Positions 9,006 to 16,207 of a stretch of DNA of 40,880 nucleotides are shown one piece after another (the first letter of the stretch is position 1; each line of letters opens with the position of its first letter). The position numbers and the translations under genes were made by a program. The stretch is from Gemmatimonadota bacterium (GTDB lineage Bacteria > 4572-55 > J002): NCBI GenBank assembly GCA_003697105.1, contig RFFQ01000034.1, forward strand, positions 1 to 40,880, read 5' to 3'. Below the pieces are notes generated by a model. The model did no database searches. It was given only the letters and a program-made list of their open reading frames with translations, and was not told the DNA's origin.

Positions 9006-9506
9006 TCAACGGTGGAGGCGCCGGTAGCCGGTGTAACCGATCAGTAACAACCCGGCAACCAGTATAAAAAAGAGATGAAGCGGAAAAAACGAGAAAAAGA
9101 CGATCCGAATCCGATTGAGAATCCAGGAGAGCACTAAAAACACACCCGCCAGCATTGCCAGCCCTTGCAAAGTCCGGTATGCCGGGATGGACTCCAAAGG
9201 CAATCGGCTTCGGGAAAGCCAGATCGAGGCAAGCATATAATAGGGAGGTGCTGCGAGGAGTAACAAATCCGCCTGATGAACAATCTTTACCCAACCGCCG
9301 GTATTCAGGGCATACGCCACATACCCGACCCAAAGGATCAGGCAGACCAGTGCCCCCGCCATGTTGGTGCTCAGTAAAAACGCCTCTTCCCGCCGCCCGG
9401 GGATAACCATACACAACCCCCATGCCACCCACGGCGCGGCATATAGGATCACCATCAGGGGAATTTTGTAGTTGAGAATGAAGATAAAAATATCAGCAAT
9501 CGTCAC
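9006..9506 (-). CDS. Small polytopic membrane protein of unknown function
   Basis: I do not recognise this family. The 166-residue protein has about five hydrophobic helices (roughly residues 5-35, 45-65, 78-97, 112-130 and 136-157), with basic loops (GRREE, SRSR, the final YRRLHR) suggesting a C-terminus in the cytoplasm. The start is a GTG at 9506 preceded by AGAGG at a spacing of about eight bases. It is the last gene of the minus-strand run that contains the sigma-methyltransferase fusion, 41 bases downstream of it, so it is probably in the same operon. A membrane partner of the sigma domain is conceivable, but it has no anti-sigma signature that I can see. Confidence 0.7.
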   Translation of the reverse strand: MTIADIFIFILNYKIPLMVILYAAPWVAWGLCMVIPGRREEAFLLSTNMAGALVCLILWVGYVAYALNTGGWVKIVHQADLLLLAAPPYYMLASIWLSRSRLPLESIPAYRTLQGLAMLAGVFLVLSWILNRIRIVFFSFFPLHLFFILVAGLLLIGYTGYRRLHR

Positions 9507-9547
9507 GGGGAAAACCTCTCATCTGGGTCAAACCTTGAAAAATGAGA

Positions 9548-10750
9548 TTATTTTAAACCGGAGACACAAAAAATACCGGGAATCCGGTGTTTCTGCATCA
9601 ACGGGCGCAAATACCGCCGCACACTCCGCACCTGAATGGAACGAAAATGAACCTCATGAAACCAACGCTCGACGGTTTGTGGGTCAAATCCAAGCCAAAC
9701 ATTGCGCAGGGATTCCCACACGCCAGCTTGATCATGCCGCAGAAAATCGCACACCAACAATTGTCCTTGGGGGCGCAAAACGCGCCGACATTCGCGCAAT
9801 ACTGCTAGAGGGTCTACCGCATGGTGCAAAGCTAAATTGCAAACCAAGGCATCAACCGATTGGTCTGGAAGCGGCAGATGTTCAAAATCACCTTGCCGGA
9901 AGGTGACATTCTGCATCCCGCGTTGCCTAACTTTTTGGCGTGCCCGTTCCAGCATCTTTTCATTCTGGTCAAGTCCGATCACCTGCGCCACATAGCCCGC
10001 CAAAGCCAACGCACAATGTCCCGTGCCGGTCCCGATATCCAGTACAGTCATTTGCTGGTGAAGCGGCATCTGCTCGATCAGCCAATCGATCCACTCTTCT
10101 GCCACCAATTGGTCTCGCACATCATCCCATTGGGCGTAATTTTCGCTAAAATAACGTTGGACGTGCGCTTTCAATGCCTGCTTGAGGTCATGTTGCGGGT
10201 TGAGCGGGTCAATCCGGCGGAGCAAATCGGCGTATCCGGTGGATTGCGTGAGGGTCCCCACCCATTCGGGGGCAACCGCGAGCAAATACTCCCGCCGGAA
10301 GTTCTCCCGCGCCCGGTTGAGTAAGGAGGTTACGGCACTCTGGGAAAGCCCTAAGACCTCCGCAATGCGAGCATACGATAAGCCGTGCACATCTCGCAAT
10401 TCGATCACCCGACGATGGCGTTCCGGCAATATCTCCATAATGGAACGAATCAACAGGCGTGTTTCCACATCGCCCGGCGGGGACGACCGGTGCAGCCGCT
10501 CCGGGGACTCTGCCACCGCTTCCAGCCGGATTTTACGGAACTTGAGATAATTCAACGACATGTTTTTTGCCACACGATACAACCACGCCCGCCAGTTGAT
10601 CGCCATCGTATTCCCCATCCGCCGTTCAAATTGTACCGCTTTGACAAACACATCTTGACAGATGTCCCGGGCGGTCTCACCGTCCCCGATCATCTGTTTG
10701 ATGAAGCCGTAAATTTCACCTTCATACGGCATAAAATCTGGCGCCATCAT
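9548..10750 (-). CDS. Fusion protein: ECF-type sigma factor plus SAM-dependent methyltransferase
   Basis: A single 400-codon frame joins two enzymes normally encoded apart. Residues 10-75 are sigma region 2, with the DICQDVFVKAV helix and WRAWLYRVAKNMSLNYL; residues 105-153 are region 4, with the helix-turn-helix LSYARIAEVLGLSQSAVTSL. A linker leads into a class I methyltransferase (about 195-365) with motif I VLDIGTGTG at 236-244, acidic motif II GLDQN and motif post-II QGDFEHLPLP. The pre-motif segment RYFSENYAQWDDVRDQL resembles the methyltransferase half of ArsR-methyltransferase fusions. Two adjacent ATGs (10750, 10747) compete; GGAAGC favours the second slightly. The frame is open throughout, so this is not a sequencing join of two genes, unless a compensated error is hidden. 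It lies 27 bases downstream of the patatin gene. Confidence 0.88.
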   Translation of the reverse strand: MMAPDFMPYEGEIYGFIKQMIGDGETARDICQDVFVKAVQFERRMGNTMAINWRAWLYRVAKNMSLNYLKFRKIRLEAVAESPERLHRSSPPGDVETRLLIRSIMEILPERHRRVIELRDVHGLSYARIAEVLGLSQSAVTSLLNRARENFRREYLLAVAPEWVGTLTQSTGYADLLRRIDPLNPQHDLKQALKAHVQRYFSENYAQWDDVRDQLVAEEWIDWLIEQMPLHQQMTVLDIGTGTGHCALALAGYVAQVIGLDQNEKMLERARQKVRQRGMQNVTFRQGDFEHLPLPDQSVDALVCNLALHHAVDPLAVLRECRRVLRPQGQLLVCDFLRHDQAGVWESLRNVWLGFDPQTVERWFHEVHFRSIQVRSVRRYLRPLMQKHRIPGIFCVSGLK

Positions 10751-10777
10751 GCTTCCTTCATAAAGAATAGCCTCCGG

Positions 10778-13111
10778 TTAAGAATCCTCCAACGGTGTTC
10801 TCTCGTAAGCACTCACCTTCAAAAAGCGACGGAATCGCTCGCTGAGAATCAGTGCCAGCGTATCCTCAAATTGGTCGGAATGTTCCCAAGCGTCCAGTTG
10901 CGTTTTGGCATATTCATACCCAGTTTGTACCAGTTGGTCAATGGCAGTGAACTCCAACAGACCAAAATCATCAATAGGCGGCTTCAGATAAATATCGGCT
11001 TCCATTGCCGCGACCTGACCCTGATTGATGCTCCGGATGACCTGTGTACGCATGATAATATGCACCAGATTTGGTACTTGCAACGCTTTTTGGAACGGAT
11101 TTAACCAATGCCATAAGACCGTCCACGGCGATGGCAAATCTGGGGTTTCACACCGGATCATCATCTCCTCATCTGGAATGACATTGACCGAGATCACCAG
11201 CCCTCGCGCCATTTTGCGTATAACACCTGCCGGAAGATTATCCAACACCCCGCCATCAATATAGACCTGATGATTCTTAATCACCGGTGGGACCACCCCC
11301 GGTAAAGCCGTCGTGGCCCGGATGGCCTCCCAAACCGGACCCGTGCGATGAATAATGGTATCACTATTCGAGAGATTACACGAGATGGCAAAACAGTTGA
11401 TCCACAGATCTTCCAGCCGGCGCTCTCCAAAGATGTTTTGCATCAATTTATCGATTTTCCGCTTGGATAACAATGCCATGACCGGCAAGGTTAAATCCTT
11501 TATCACCGAATAATGACCCAAGATGGCTTTATTTTGGCGGTACAATTCGTCATGATCCCACCCCATCGCATATTGGGCGGCAATATAAGCCCCGGCACTG
11601 GTTCCCCCAATCACATCAATGGGGATACCGGCTTCCTGCAGTGCCCGGATGACACCGATATGCGCTAATCCCCGCGCACCCCCGCCCCCCAACACTAAAC
11701 CGATTGCCCGCCCGCTAATGATTCGGGCGAGACGATCAATATCCTCCTCACTTAATCCGCGTAAATGATGGTGGCTGGCTACCGTCCGCTCTGCCAACCA
11801 CAAACGTGTCCCCGAAGGCGACACGGTATCCGGTGGATGGATCAAGACCAGTGCTTTTTGCGCCAGAGTGATCCGGTTGAAATGGCTTAAAAATGCCATT
11901 TCAATTGCCCCCGGGGAGGGGTCTGTGTGCGGCTCGGCGAGGATAAGCACCAAATCGGCTTGTTGTAACGCTCGCTCCGTCCAAGCCGTAATGCCGGGAT
12001 CCGCTTCGTACACCAAAAAATCATATTTGATTTCCTGATCATCAAGCCAAGTGATCAGCCGAATGTTATAGGGGTCTTTCACCGCCAATCCTGCCGCGCC
12101 ACTCCAGCCAATCATCTGATCCAGAGATTCATTATTCAAATACAACACGGAACTATAGGTTCGCAGTGATTGCACCAACCGCCGGCAAAATTCCCCAACG
12201 GGTGCGTCTTTGCGGTGCCCGATCACCGCAATATTTTTGGGAATGGAACCGGCTAACCGGCGATGCCGGCGCATATCATTGCGCAACCGGTCAATTAGGG
12301 TTTCCGTGATGGCAAACATCATCTGCGGGTACTGGCGGGTAATGCGTTCAAATACAGGCTTGGAAATCCGTGCCAAAACCGAATCCCGCACCGACCGGAC
12401 GGTTGCGGTCCGTCCCTCATGGGTGAACATGGAAACCTCGCCGATCAATTCACCTCGGGAAAGCTCACCGACGATCTCAAAATCCCCATGTTGCGTTTCG
12501 ACGACCACTTGCAAGCGCCCATTGACCACAATGTACATGCTGTCGCCAATATCACCTTGCCGGAAGAGGGTCTGCCCGTCCCCTAACTGCACCCATTCCA
12601 CCAGATCGCCAATATCACGCCATGCCACCTCGGTGTGAATCCCGAATAATTCCGGTAACAGTGCCAATAATTGATTCCGCATGAGCCGCCGCCGGACAAT
12701 ATTCGTGAGATGGGTTACGGTCTGCGGGGATTCCTGAATCAGGTGTTCAAATGTTGATTTTTCCAGACGCACGAGCGTTGTTTCTTGTGTGGCAATGACG
12801 GTTGCCGTGCGCTGCCCGCCCGTCAGGATTTGCATTTCGCCCACCGGTTGCCCCGCCTCTAAATCCGCAACAAAGGCTTCCGTACCATCTGGTTTTTCCA
12901 TAGTCACCCGTAAATTGCCATGAACCACCACATAGAGCGCATCACTGGGGTCATTTTGCCGGAACAGCACTTCACCGGCGCCTAACCGGATATACTGAAC
13001 GCGCTCAACCAGATGCTGCAGTACCGGCGTCAATAAATCCGTAAACAGTTCACAGATTTGGAGGTCTTGCTGAATTTGCTCAGCAGGAGGAAGAGGAGTG
13101 AGGTATTCCAT
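10778..13111 (-). CDS. Patatin-like phospholipase with two cyclic-nucleotide-binding domains (NTE type)
   Basis: A 777-residue predicted lysophospholipase regulated by ligand binding. Two cNMP-binding barrels lie at about 20-150 and 165-285, each with the phosphate-cassette region (PVGEMQILTGGQRTATV and LIGEVSMFTHEGRTATV). A middle region (about 290-465) resembles the equivalent part of neuropathy-target-esterase homologues. The patatin domain begins with the oxyanion loop GGGGARG at 475, has nucleophile Ser505 in GTSAG and Asp619 in the DGG motif. The start is the ATG at 13111, preceded by AAAGGAG at ideal spacing; the frame is open 30 codons further upstream without a ribosome site. No transmembrane helix is evident. 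Whether cAMP, cGMP or another ligand binds is not known. Confidence 0.92.
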   Translation of the reverse strand: MEYLTPLPPAEQIQQDLQICELFTDLLTPVLQHLVERVQYIRLGAGEVLFRQNDPSDALYVVVHGNLRVTMEKPDGTEAFVADLEAGQPVGEMQILTGGQRTATVIATQETTLVRLEKSTFEHLIQESPQTVTHLTNIVRRRLMRNQLLALLPELFGIHTEVAWRDIGDLVEWVQLGDGQTLFRQGDIGDSMYIVVNGRLQVVVETQHGDFEIVGELSRGELIGEVSMFTHEGRTATVRSVRDSVLARISKPVFERITRQYPQMMFAITETLIDRLRNDMRRHRRLAGSIPKNIAVIGHRKDAPVGEFCRRLVQSLRTYSSVLYLNNESLDQMIGWSGAAGLAVKDPYNIRLITWLDDQEIKYDFLVYEADPGITAWTERALQQADLVLILAEPHTDPSPGAIEMAFLSHFNRITLAQKALVLIHPPDTVSPSGTRLWLAERTVASHHHLRGLSEEDIDRLARIISGRAIGLVLGGGGARGLAHIGVIRALQEAGIPIDVIGGTSAGAYIAAQYAMGWDHDELYRQNKAILGHYSVIKDLTLPVMALLSKRKIDKLMQNIFGERRLEDLWINCFAISCNLSNSDTIIHRTGPVWEAIRATTALPGVVPPVIKNHQVYIDGGVLDNLPAGVIRKMARGLVISVNVIPDEEMMIRCETPDLPSPWTVLWHWLNPFQKALQVPNLVHIIMRTQVIRSINQGQVAAMEADIYLKPPIDDFGLLEFTAIDQLVQTGYEYAKTQLDAWEHSDQFEDTLALILSERFRRFLKVSAYERTPLEDS

Positions 13112-13179
13112 AGTGCTCCTTTGAAAAGTATGCGATTGAAGATACAGTCGAATAGCGATGCCAACTCGTGATAGTGCCG

Positions 13180-13194
13180 CCGGTGTATCACCGG
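13180..13194. other. Small perfect hairpin between hydrolase and patatin genes
   Basis: CCGGTG and CACCGG pair around a three-base TAT loop. No T-run follows on either strand, so it is more likely an mRNA-processing or stabilising stem between the two cistrons than a terminator. The 121-base gap holds no clear promoter. Confidence 0.45.
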
Positions 13195-13232
13195 ACAGCA
13201 CTCATTTCGGGACATACACTATCCGGTCATAT

Positions 13233-14216
13233 TTAAGGACGTAAAGCCGGTAGAAAATCGAGGATAGTATCGATCAGTTGGGCGTTATGCTCCGGGGAAA
13301 GAATATCGCCTGCCAATACATGGTTGGAGGGGTCACCGGCTTCCGGGATTTCCACCACCGTTTTCACGGGAGATCCCCACCGCTGGATGTAGTGGAGGGT
13401 CTTTTCGGGATTGACTACCTGATCGTTCGGGGAATAAAACAGTAATAACGGCGTTTTAATTGATTCCAGTGGAAGCTTGCGCACGTACTCCACCAGACCC
13501 ATCATCGGCAGAAGGGCAAGGGTGGGATAGCTGGTGGTCCAGTACCTTTCTTGCAAATCGTTCGCCGCATCCCACCGGTAGGTCTCCCCATTGAGGAGTG
13601 GGACAAACCGGTTTGCCCAGGGGAACAAAAGCACTTCCGAGAGCGGGTCCTTAGGACCGTAATTGGGCGAGATGAGCACCACCGCCAGGACGTCTGCCGC
13701 TGGGGGTTGCGTTGCCAGCCACGTTGCCAGCGTACCGCCGGTGGATGTCCCAATGAGCAGAACACGCTCCCCAATTCGCCGCCCGATCTCCAGTGCCTCG
13801 TCAGCATCGGTTAACCATGCCTGCACCGTCCCCGCCAACATTGCCGCACTCCCCCGCCCATGACCGGTTAAGCGGGTATAAAATAGATTCGCGCCCAGTA
13901 CCTGCGCCAACGAATCACACACCGGCGCAATCTCCTGCCGCGTGGCAGAAAAGCCATGCAGATAAACAATGGAAACCGGTGTTTGACGCTGACTCGAATC
14001 CGCCCAGATGATGGTCTTCTCTGTGCCGGGAATGATGTCCGGGAACACTGCTTCGGATCGCGCTAAATATGCCTCCAAATCATCCAAATCATCCGGTAGG
14101 TGCCGCGGCTGAAAGGTATCATCTATTGCCACACGCGGACCCAGCATAAAAGCCACCCCCCCCAGCAGGAACAGAATCAACAGCAGGAGTAACATTCCAA
14201 TTTTCATTCTCAACAT
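13233..14216 (-). CDS. Membrane-anchored or secreted alpha/beta hydrolase (esterase/lipase-like)
   Basis: A 327-residue alpha/beta hydrolase. The first 30 residues form one long hydrophobic helix rich in Leu, without a clear cleavage site, so it is probably anchored with the enzyme outside the cytoplasm. The triad is visible: Ser in GTSTGG, Asp in SPNDQVV and His in SNHVLAG; HGFSA supplies the oxyanion loop. It resembles serine aminopeptidase/monoacylglycerol-lipase-type hydrolases (S33 clan). The ATG at 14216 lies just after the stop of the preceding gene, and the AAGGAGG site sits inside the end of that gene, so translation is coupled. With the patatin gene next, a role in lipid turnover is plausible but unproven. 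Confidence 0.85.
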   Translation of the reverse strand: MLRMKIGMLLLLLILFLLGGVAFMLGPRVAIDDTFQPRHLPDDLDDLEAYLARSEAVFPDIIPGTEKTIIWADSSQRQTPVSIVYLHGFSATRQEIAPVCDSLAQVLGANLFYTRLTGHGRGSAAMLAGTVQAWLTDADEALEIGRRIGERVLLIGTSTGGTLATWLATQPPAADVLAVVLISPNYGPKDPLSEVLLFPWANRFVPLLNGETYRWDAANDLQERYWTTSYPTLALLPMMGLVEYVRKLPLESIKTPLLLFYSPNDQVVNPEKTLHYIQRWGSPVKTVVEIPEAGDPSNHVLAGDILSPEHNAQLIDTILDFLPALRP

Positions 14217-14217
14217 C

Positions 14218-14508
14218 TCATTCCCCCTCCTTAGGGGCAATGCCGGCTACAAACCGGTCAAACTCGGGGAAATCCCACTGATCTAATATGCCCTTTACCC
14301 TATACAGGTATTTAAAAAAGACCATAAAACGCATTAAAACCAACACAAAACTACCAAATGCAATAAACTGTTTATGATCACGATCTAAATCTAAATAAGT
14401 TGGGTAGGCTTTGAGGATCGCCCGCAAATTGTCCGCCCATTGCGCCTCCACCCGCTTTTTCTCTTTAGTTTTGGAAGACGGTGCGCGGTTGGGGATTGGT
14501 TCGACCAC
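14218..14508 (-). CDS. Short one-helix protein of unknown function, first gene of operon
   Basis: I do not recognise it. The frame encodes a basic N-terminal half (KTKEKKR, about residues 14-21), a hydrophobic segment FIAFGSFVLVLMRFMVFF that may span the membrane, and an acidic tail. The start is uncertain. A TTG at 14547 is in frame but is itself the -35 box of the predicted promoter, so it cannot be transcribed from there. The GTG at 14508 lies within a few bases of the predicted transcription start and has no Shine-Dalgarno, which would make it nearly leaderless; this is the start given (96 residues). The stop overlaps the ribosome-binding region of the alpha/beta hydrolase gene. Confidence 0.55.
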   Translation of the reverse strand: MVEPIPNRAPSSKTKEKKRVEAQWADNLRAILKAYPTYLDLDRDHKQFIAFGSFVLVLMRFMVFFKYLYRVKGILDQWDFPEFDRFVAGIAPKEGE

Positions 14509-14518
14509 GTTAAAATCT

Positions 14519-14547
14519 AGTTTAGCGAGGATTAAACGGGTTGTCAA
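14519..14547 (-). promoter_or_regulatory. Promoter of the hydrolase/patatin/sigma-methyltransferase operon
   Basis: A perfect TTGACA (14542-14547) stands 17 bases from TAAACT (14519-14524), which matches the -10 consensus at four positions. It lies just downstream of the terminator of the preceding minus-strand gene, as expected for the start of a new unit. Confidence 0.7.
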
Positions 14548-14562
14548 GCAGATTTTAGTCCT

Positions 14563-14604
14563 AAAAAACCGTTGTCACTGGCGGGGCGAGCGGCAACGGT
14601 TTTT
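14563..14604 (-). terminator. Rho-independent terminator of the beta/gamma-crystallin gene
   Basis: An 11-base-pair perfect stem (14564-14574 with 14594-14604) extends by two more pairs inside, and the minus-strand transcript continues into six Us. The loop is G+C rich. A-runs and T-runs on both sides would let it work in either direction. Confidence 0.8.
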
Positions 14605-14630
14605 GGCAATTCGGTCGTCTGGGGGCAGTC

Positions 14631-15602
14631 TCATAGCTGGTGTGGCGGCGGAGAGTCCGTTTTGAGGTCTGGCTGGGGATGGATTACCCGGAGCGAGGCG
14701 GCGAAGTCGTTCCAGCTTTGAGGGCGGTCTTTAAAGACTTTGGTGAGATCGATGGTGTTCGCGGTGAGTTCCACCCGCCGTCCTTTAAAGTTGGGGAATT
14801 CGTACAGGATCACGGTGGTGCCCGGACTGATTTTAAGGGATGAGATGCGCTGGTTCCAGCCGATTTGGCTTAAATCGGCGAGGGCACTGGGCACATCGAG
14901 TTCAAGGGCGTCACCCTGATAGTAGGCGTGTTCGTAAATCCGGACGGACGGCGGCGCATCCGGGGGAGCAATTCGGCGCACGCGGAAGGAGGAGACCCGG
15001 TCATTCCAGGTTGAGGCGGTATTTTCGCGTATATACCTCAAATTGGGGGCATCGTGGCGAAGGGTGATCGAGGGTCCTCCCAGTTGGGCATCTTCATACA
15101 AAGTTACCTCATAGCCCTCTGCCACACGCACGGCGGAGATGCGGTCATTCCAACCGGTCTGGGCGAGGTCATACAAGGTTGCCCCATCGCCCACTGCCAA
15201 AGATTCCCCCCGGTAATAGGCGGCATCGTAAAAGATCACAACGGCTTCGGGCGTCCCGTCCGGCTGCCCGACGGTTAAGGAAGAAATCCGGTTGTCCCAA
15301 CTGGTGTTTGCCGGGTCATCTCGAATCCAACGGAGGTCGGGGACACTTTCGTGGAAGGTGATGGAATGCCCTTCAAAACGGGGATCGGCATAGACGGTAA
15401 CATCCACTCCGGGGTCAATTTGGATCGAGGAAATCGTATCATTCCAATGAAGTTGTGCCAGATCATACCAATATGTATTGGCATCCAAGACCAGCCTGTT
15501 CCCTTGATATTCTGGATGTTCGTACAGGTAAATTTGTTGCGTGGGTGCGGCGGTCACCCACCCCGCCAATAGCAGCAAGCATACATACCAACGTCGCCAC
15601 AT
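14631..15602 (-). CDS. Secreted protein of three beta/gamma-crystallin domains
   Basis: A 323-residue protein with a signal peptide (residues 1-18, cleavage after VTA) followed by six Greek-key motifs, that is three double-motif beta/gamma-crystallin domains (about 22-110, 117-210 and 219-310). Each motif starts with an aromatic-rich strand such as IYLYEHPEYQG or VTLYEDAQLGG. Each ends with the calcium-binding pattern [ND][ND]xx[ST]S or a close variant: NDTISS, DNRISS, NDRISA, NDRVSS, NQRISS and NDFAAS. The first four fit best. The mature protein has no cysteine and no other domain, which suits a calcium-stabilised extracellular or periplasmic structural protein; there is no sorting signal. 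A TTGAGGAG site precedes the ATG. It has its own promoter and terminator. Confidence 0.9.
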   Translation of the reverse strand: MWRRWYVCLLLLAGWVTAAPTQQIYLYEHPEYQGNRLVLDANTYWYDLAQLHWNDTISSIQIDPGVDVTVYADPRFEGHSITFHESVPDLRWIRDDPANTSWDNRISSLTVGQPDGTPEAVVIFYDAAYYRGESLAVGDGATLYDLAQTGWNDRISAVRVAEGYEVTLYEDAQLGGPSITLRHDAPNLRYIRENTASTWNDRVSSFRVRRIAPPDAPPSVRIYEHAYYQGDALELDVPSALADLSQIGWNQRISSLKISPGTTVILYEFPNFKGRRVELTANTIDLTKVFKDRPQSWNDFAASLRVIHPQPDLKTDSPPPHQL

Positions 15603-15658
15603 GGTTCAAACTCCTCAAGTTAAAAGTGGATCGGTAACGCCAATACGTTCACTCCAAA

Positions 15659-15687
15659 AATTTAGCGAAGGTATTGTAACGTAACAA
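15659..15687 (-). promoter_or_regulatory. Predicted promoter for the beta/gamma-crystallin gene
   Basis: TTGTTA (15682-15687) and TAAATT (15659-15664) are 17 bases apart on the minus strand; each matches four of six consensus positions. A near-perfect palindrome covers the -35 box and part of the spacer. Confidence 0.5.
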
Positions 15688-15690
15688 TAC
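15671..15690. promoter_or_regulatory. Operator-like palindrome over the beta/gamma-crystallin promoter
   Basis: Arms GTATTGTAAC and GTAACAATAC abut and are complementary at nine of ten positions. The element overlaps the -35 box, the usual place for a repressor. No regulator gene lies beside it, so the protein that binds is unknown. Confidence 0.5.
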
Positions 15691-15739
15691 TCATCCCTAT
15701 GACGACGGCATCTTCCCCAATTGCAAAAAATTTGTAGGC

Positions 15740-15769
15740 GTGCAACGCACTTTTAGAAGTGCGCTGCAC
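15740..15769. repeat. Long imperfect palindrome, possible REP-type element
   Basis: Two 13-base arms (15740-15752, starting GTGCAACGCAC, and 15757-15769) pair at 12 of 13 positions around a TTAG loop. There is no T-run, so it is not a terminator. It stands between two divergent promoters. Palindromes with GTGC...GCAC ends are typical of dispersed repeats, but only one copy is present here. Confidence 0.5.
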
Positions 15770-15782
15770 CTGAAATTAGTTC

Positions 15783-15811
15783 TTGACACCCTTTGTATTT
15801 TTTGCTACTTT
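15783..15811 (+). promoter_or_regulatory. Predicted promoter for the lipoprotein-rpmB unit
   Basis: A perfect TTGACA (15783-15788) is followed after 17 bases by TACTTT (15806-15811), a weak -10 box. Transcription would start near 15818 and give a leader of about 80 bases. With the minus-strand promoter at 15659-15687 it accounts for most of the 296-base gap between genes. Confidence 0.55.
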
Positions 15812-15837
15812 GCGCTACCGATTCCAAAGTGTAGCAA

Positions 15838-15894
15838 GTTAAGGAATTCCCTCAAGGTAGGTAATTCCTTATTTTTATAGTGTTAAGGAGTTCC
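15838..15894 (+). promoter_or_regulatory. Two-state RNA leader: terminator-like hairpin or sequestered ribosome site
   Basis: A 13-base segment, GTTAAGGAATTCC at 15838-15850, is repeated with one change as GTTAAGGAGTTCC at 15882-15894, where it contains the Shine-Dalgarno of the lipoprotein gene. The segment AATTCCTT at 15863-15870 can pair with AAGGAATT (15841-15848), forming a hairpin followed by ATTTTTATAG, or with AAGGAGTT (15885-15892), hiding the ribosome site. Both hairpins have 14-base loops and nearly equal stems. The two structures exclude one another. The sensed signal, if any, is unknown. Confidence 0.6.
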
Positions 15895-15898
15895 GGTC

Positions 15899-16189
15899 AT
15901 GAGAAAGATCATACTTTTCGGACTACTGCTGAGTTGGATGGGGGCAGTTGCCGGATGCACGGTGTTTGAAACAGAACGGTACTCTATGGCGTATTTGGAA
16001 TCGCGTTATCCTGCCGATAGTGAACAGCGGTTTTGGATCAGCAAAAACGGCATCCCGGATGATATTCAAATCCGCTACAGTTACGATAAAAAAGTGAAGT
16101 ACGAAACCTTCATCTGGCACAAAGGGAAGCCGGATGAACGCTGGATTTTATTTGAAAATGGGAAAGCGACAATCTTTTCATTCTTATAA
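15899..16189 (+). CDS. Small predicted lipoprotein of unknown function
   Basis: A 96-residue protein with a type II signal peptide: basic start MRK, hydrophobic core, then the lipobox AVAGC with the lipidated Cys at residue 20. The 76-residue mature part is charged and rich in aromatic residues (RFWISKNG, YETFIWHKGK, RWILFENG) and is probably a small beta-rich domain in the periplasm. I do not recognise the family. An AAGGAG site lies eight bases before the ATG and is part of the alternative leader structure. The rpmB gene follows after 18 bases, so both are probably on one transcript. Confidence 0.8.
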   Translation: MRKIILFGLLLSWMGAVAGCTVFETERYSMAYLESRYPADSEQRFWISKNGIPDDIQIRYSYDKKVKYETFIWHKGKPDERWILFENGKATIFSFL

Positions 16190-16207
16190 ATTTAGGAGGA
16201 TGTTATA

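Noticed and set aside
15802-15837. Inverted repeat TTGCTAC...GTAGCAA over the -10 box of the lipoprotein promoter
   Set aside because: The left arm lies upstream of the expected transcript start, so it cannot fold as RNA; the internal part is imperfect. It could be an operator, but the evidence is thin.
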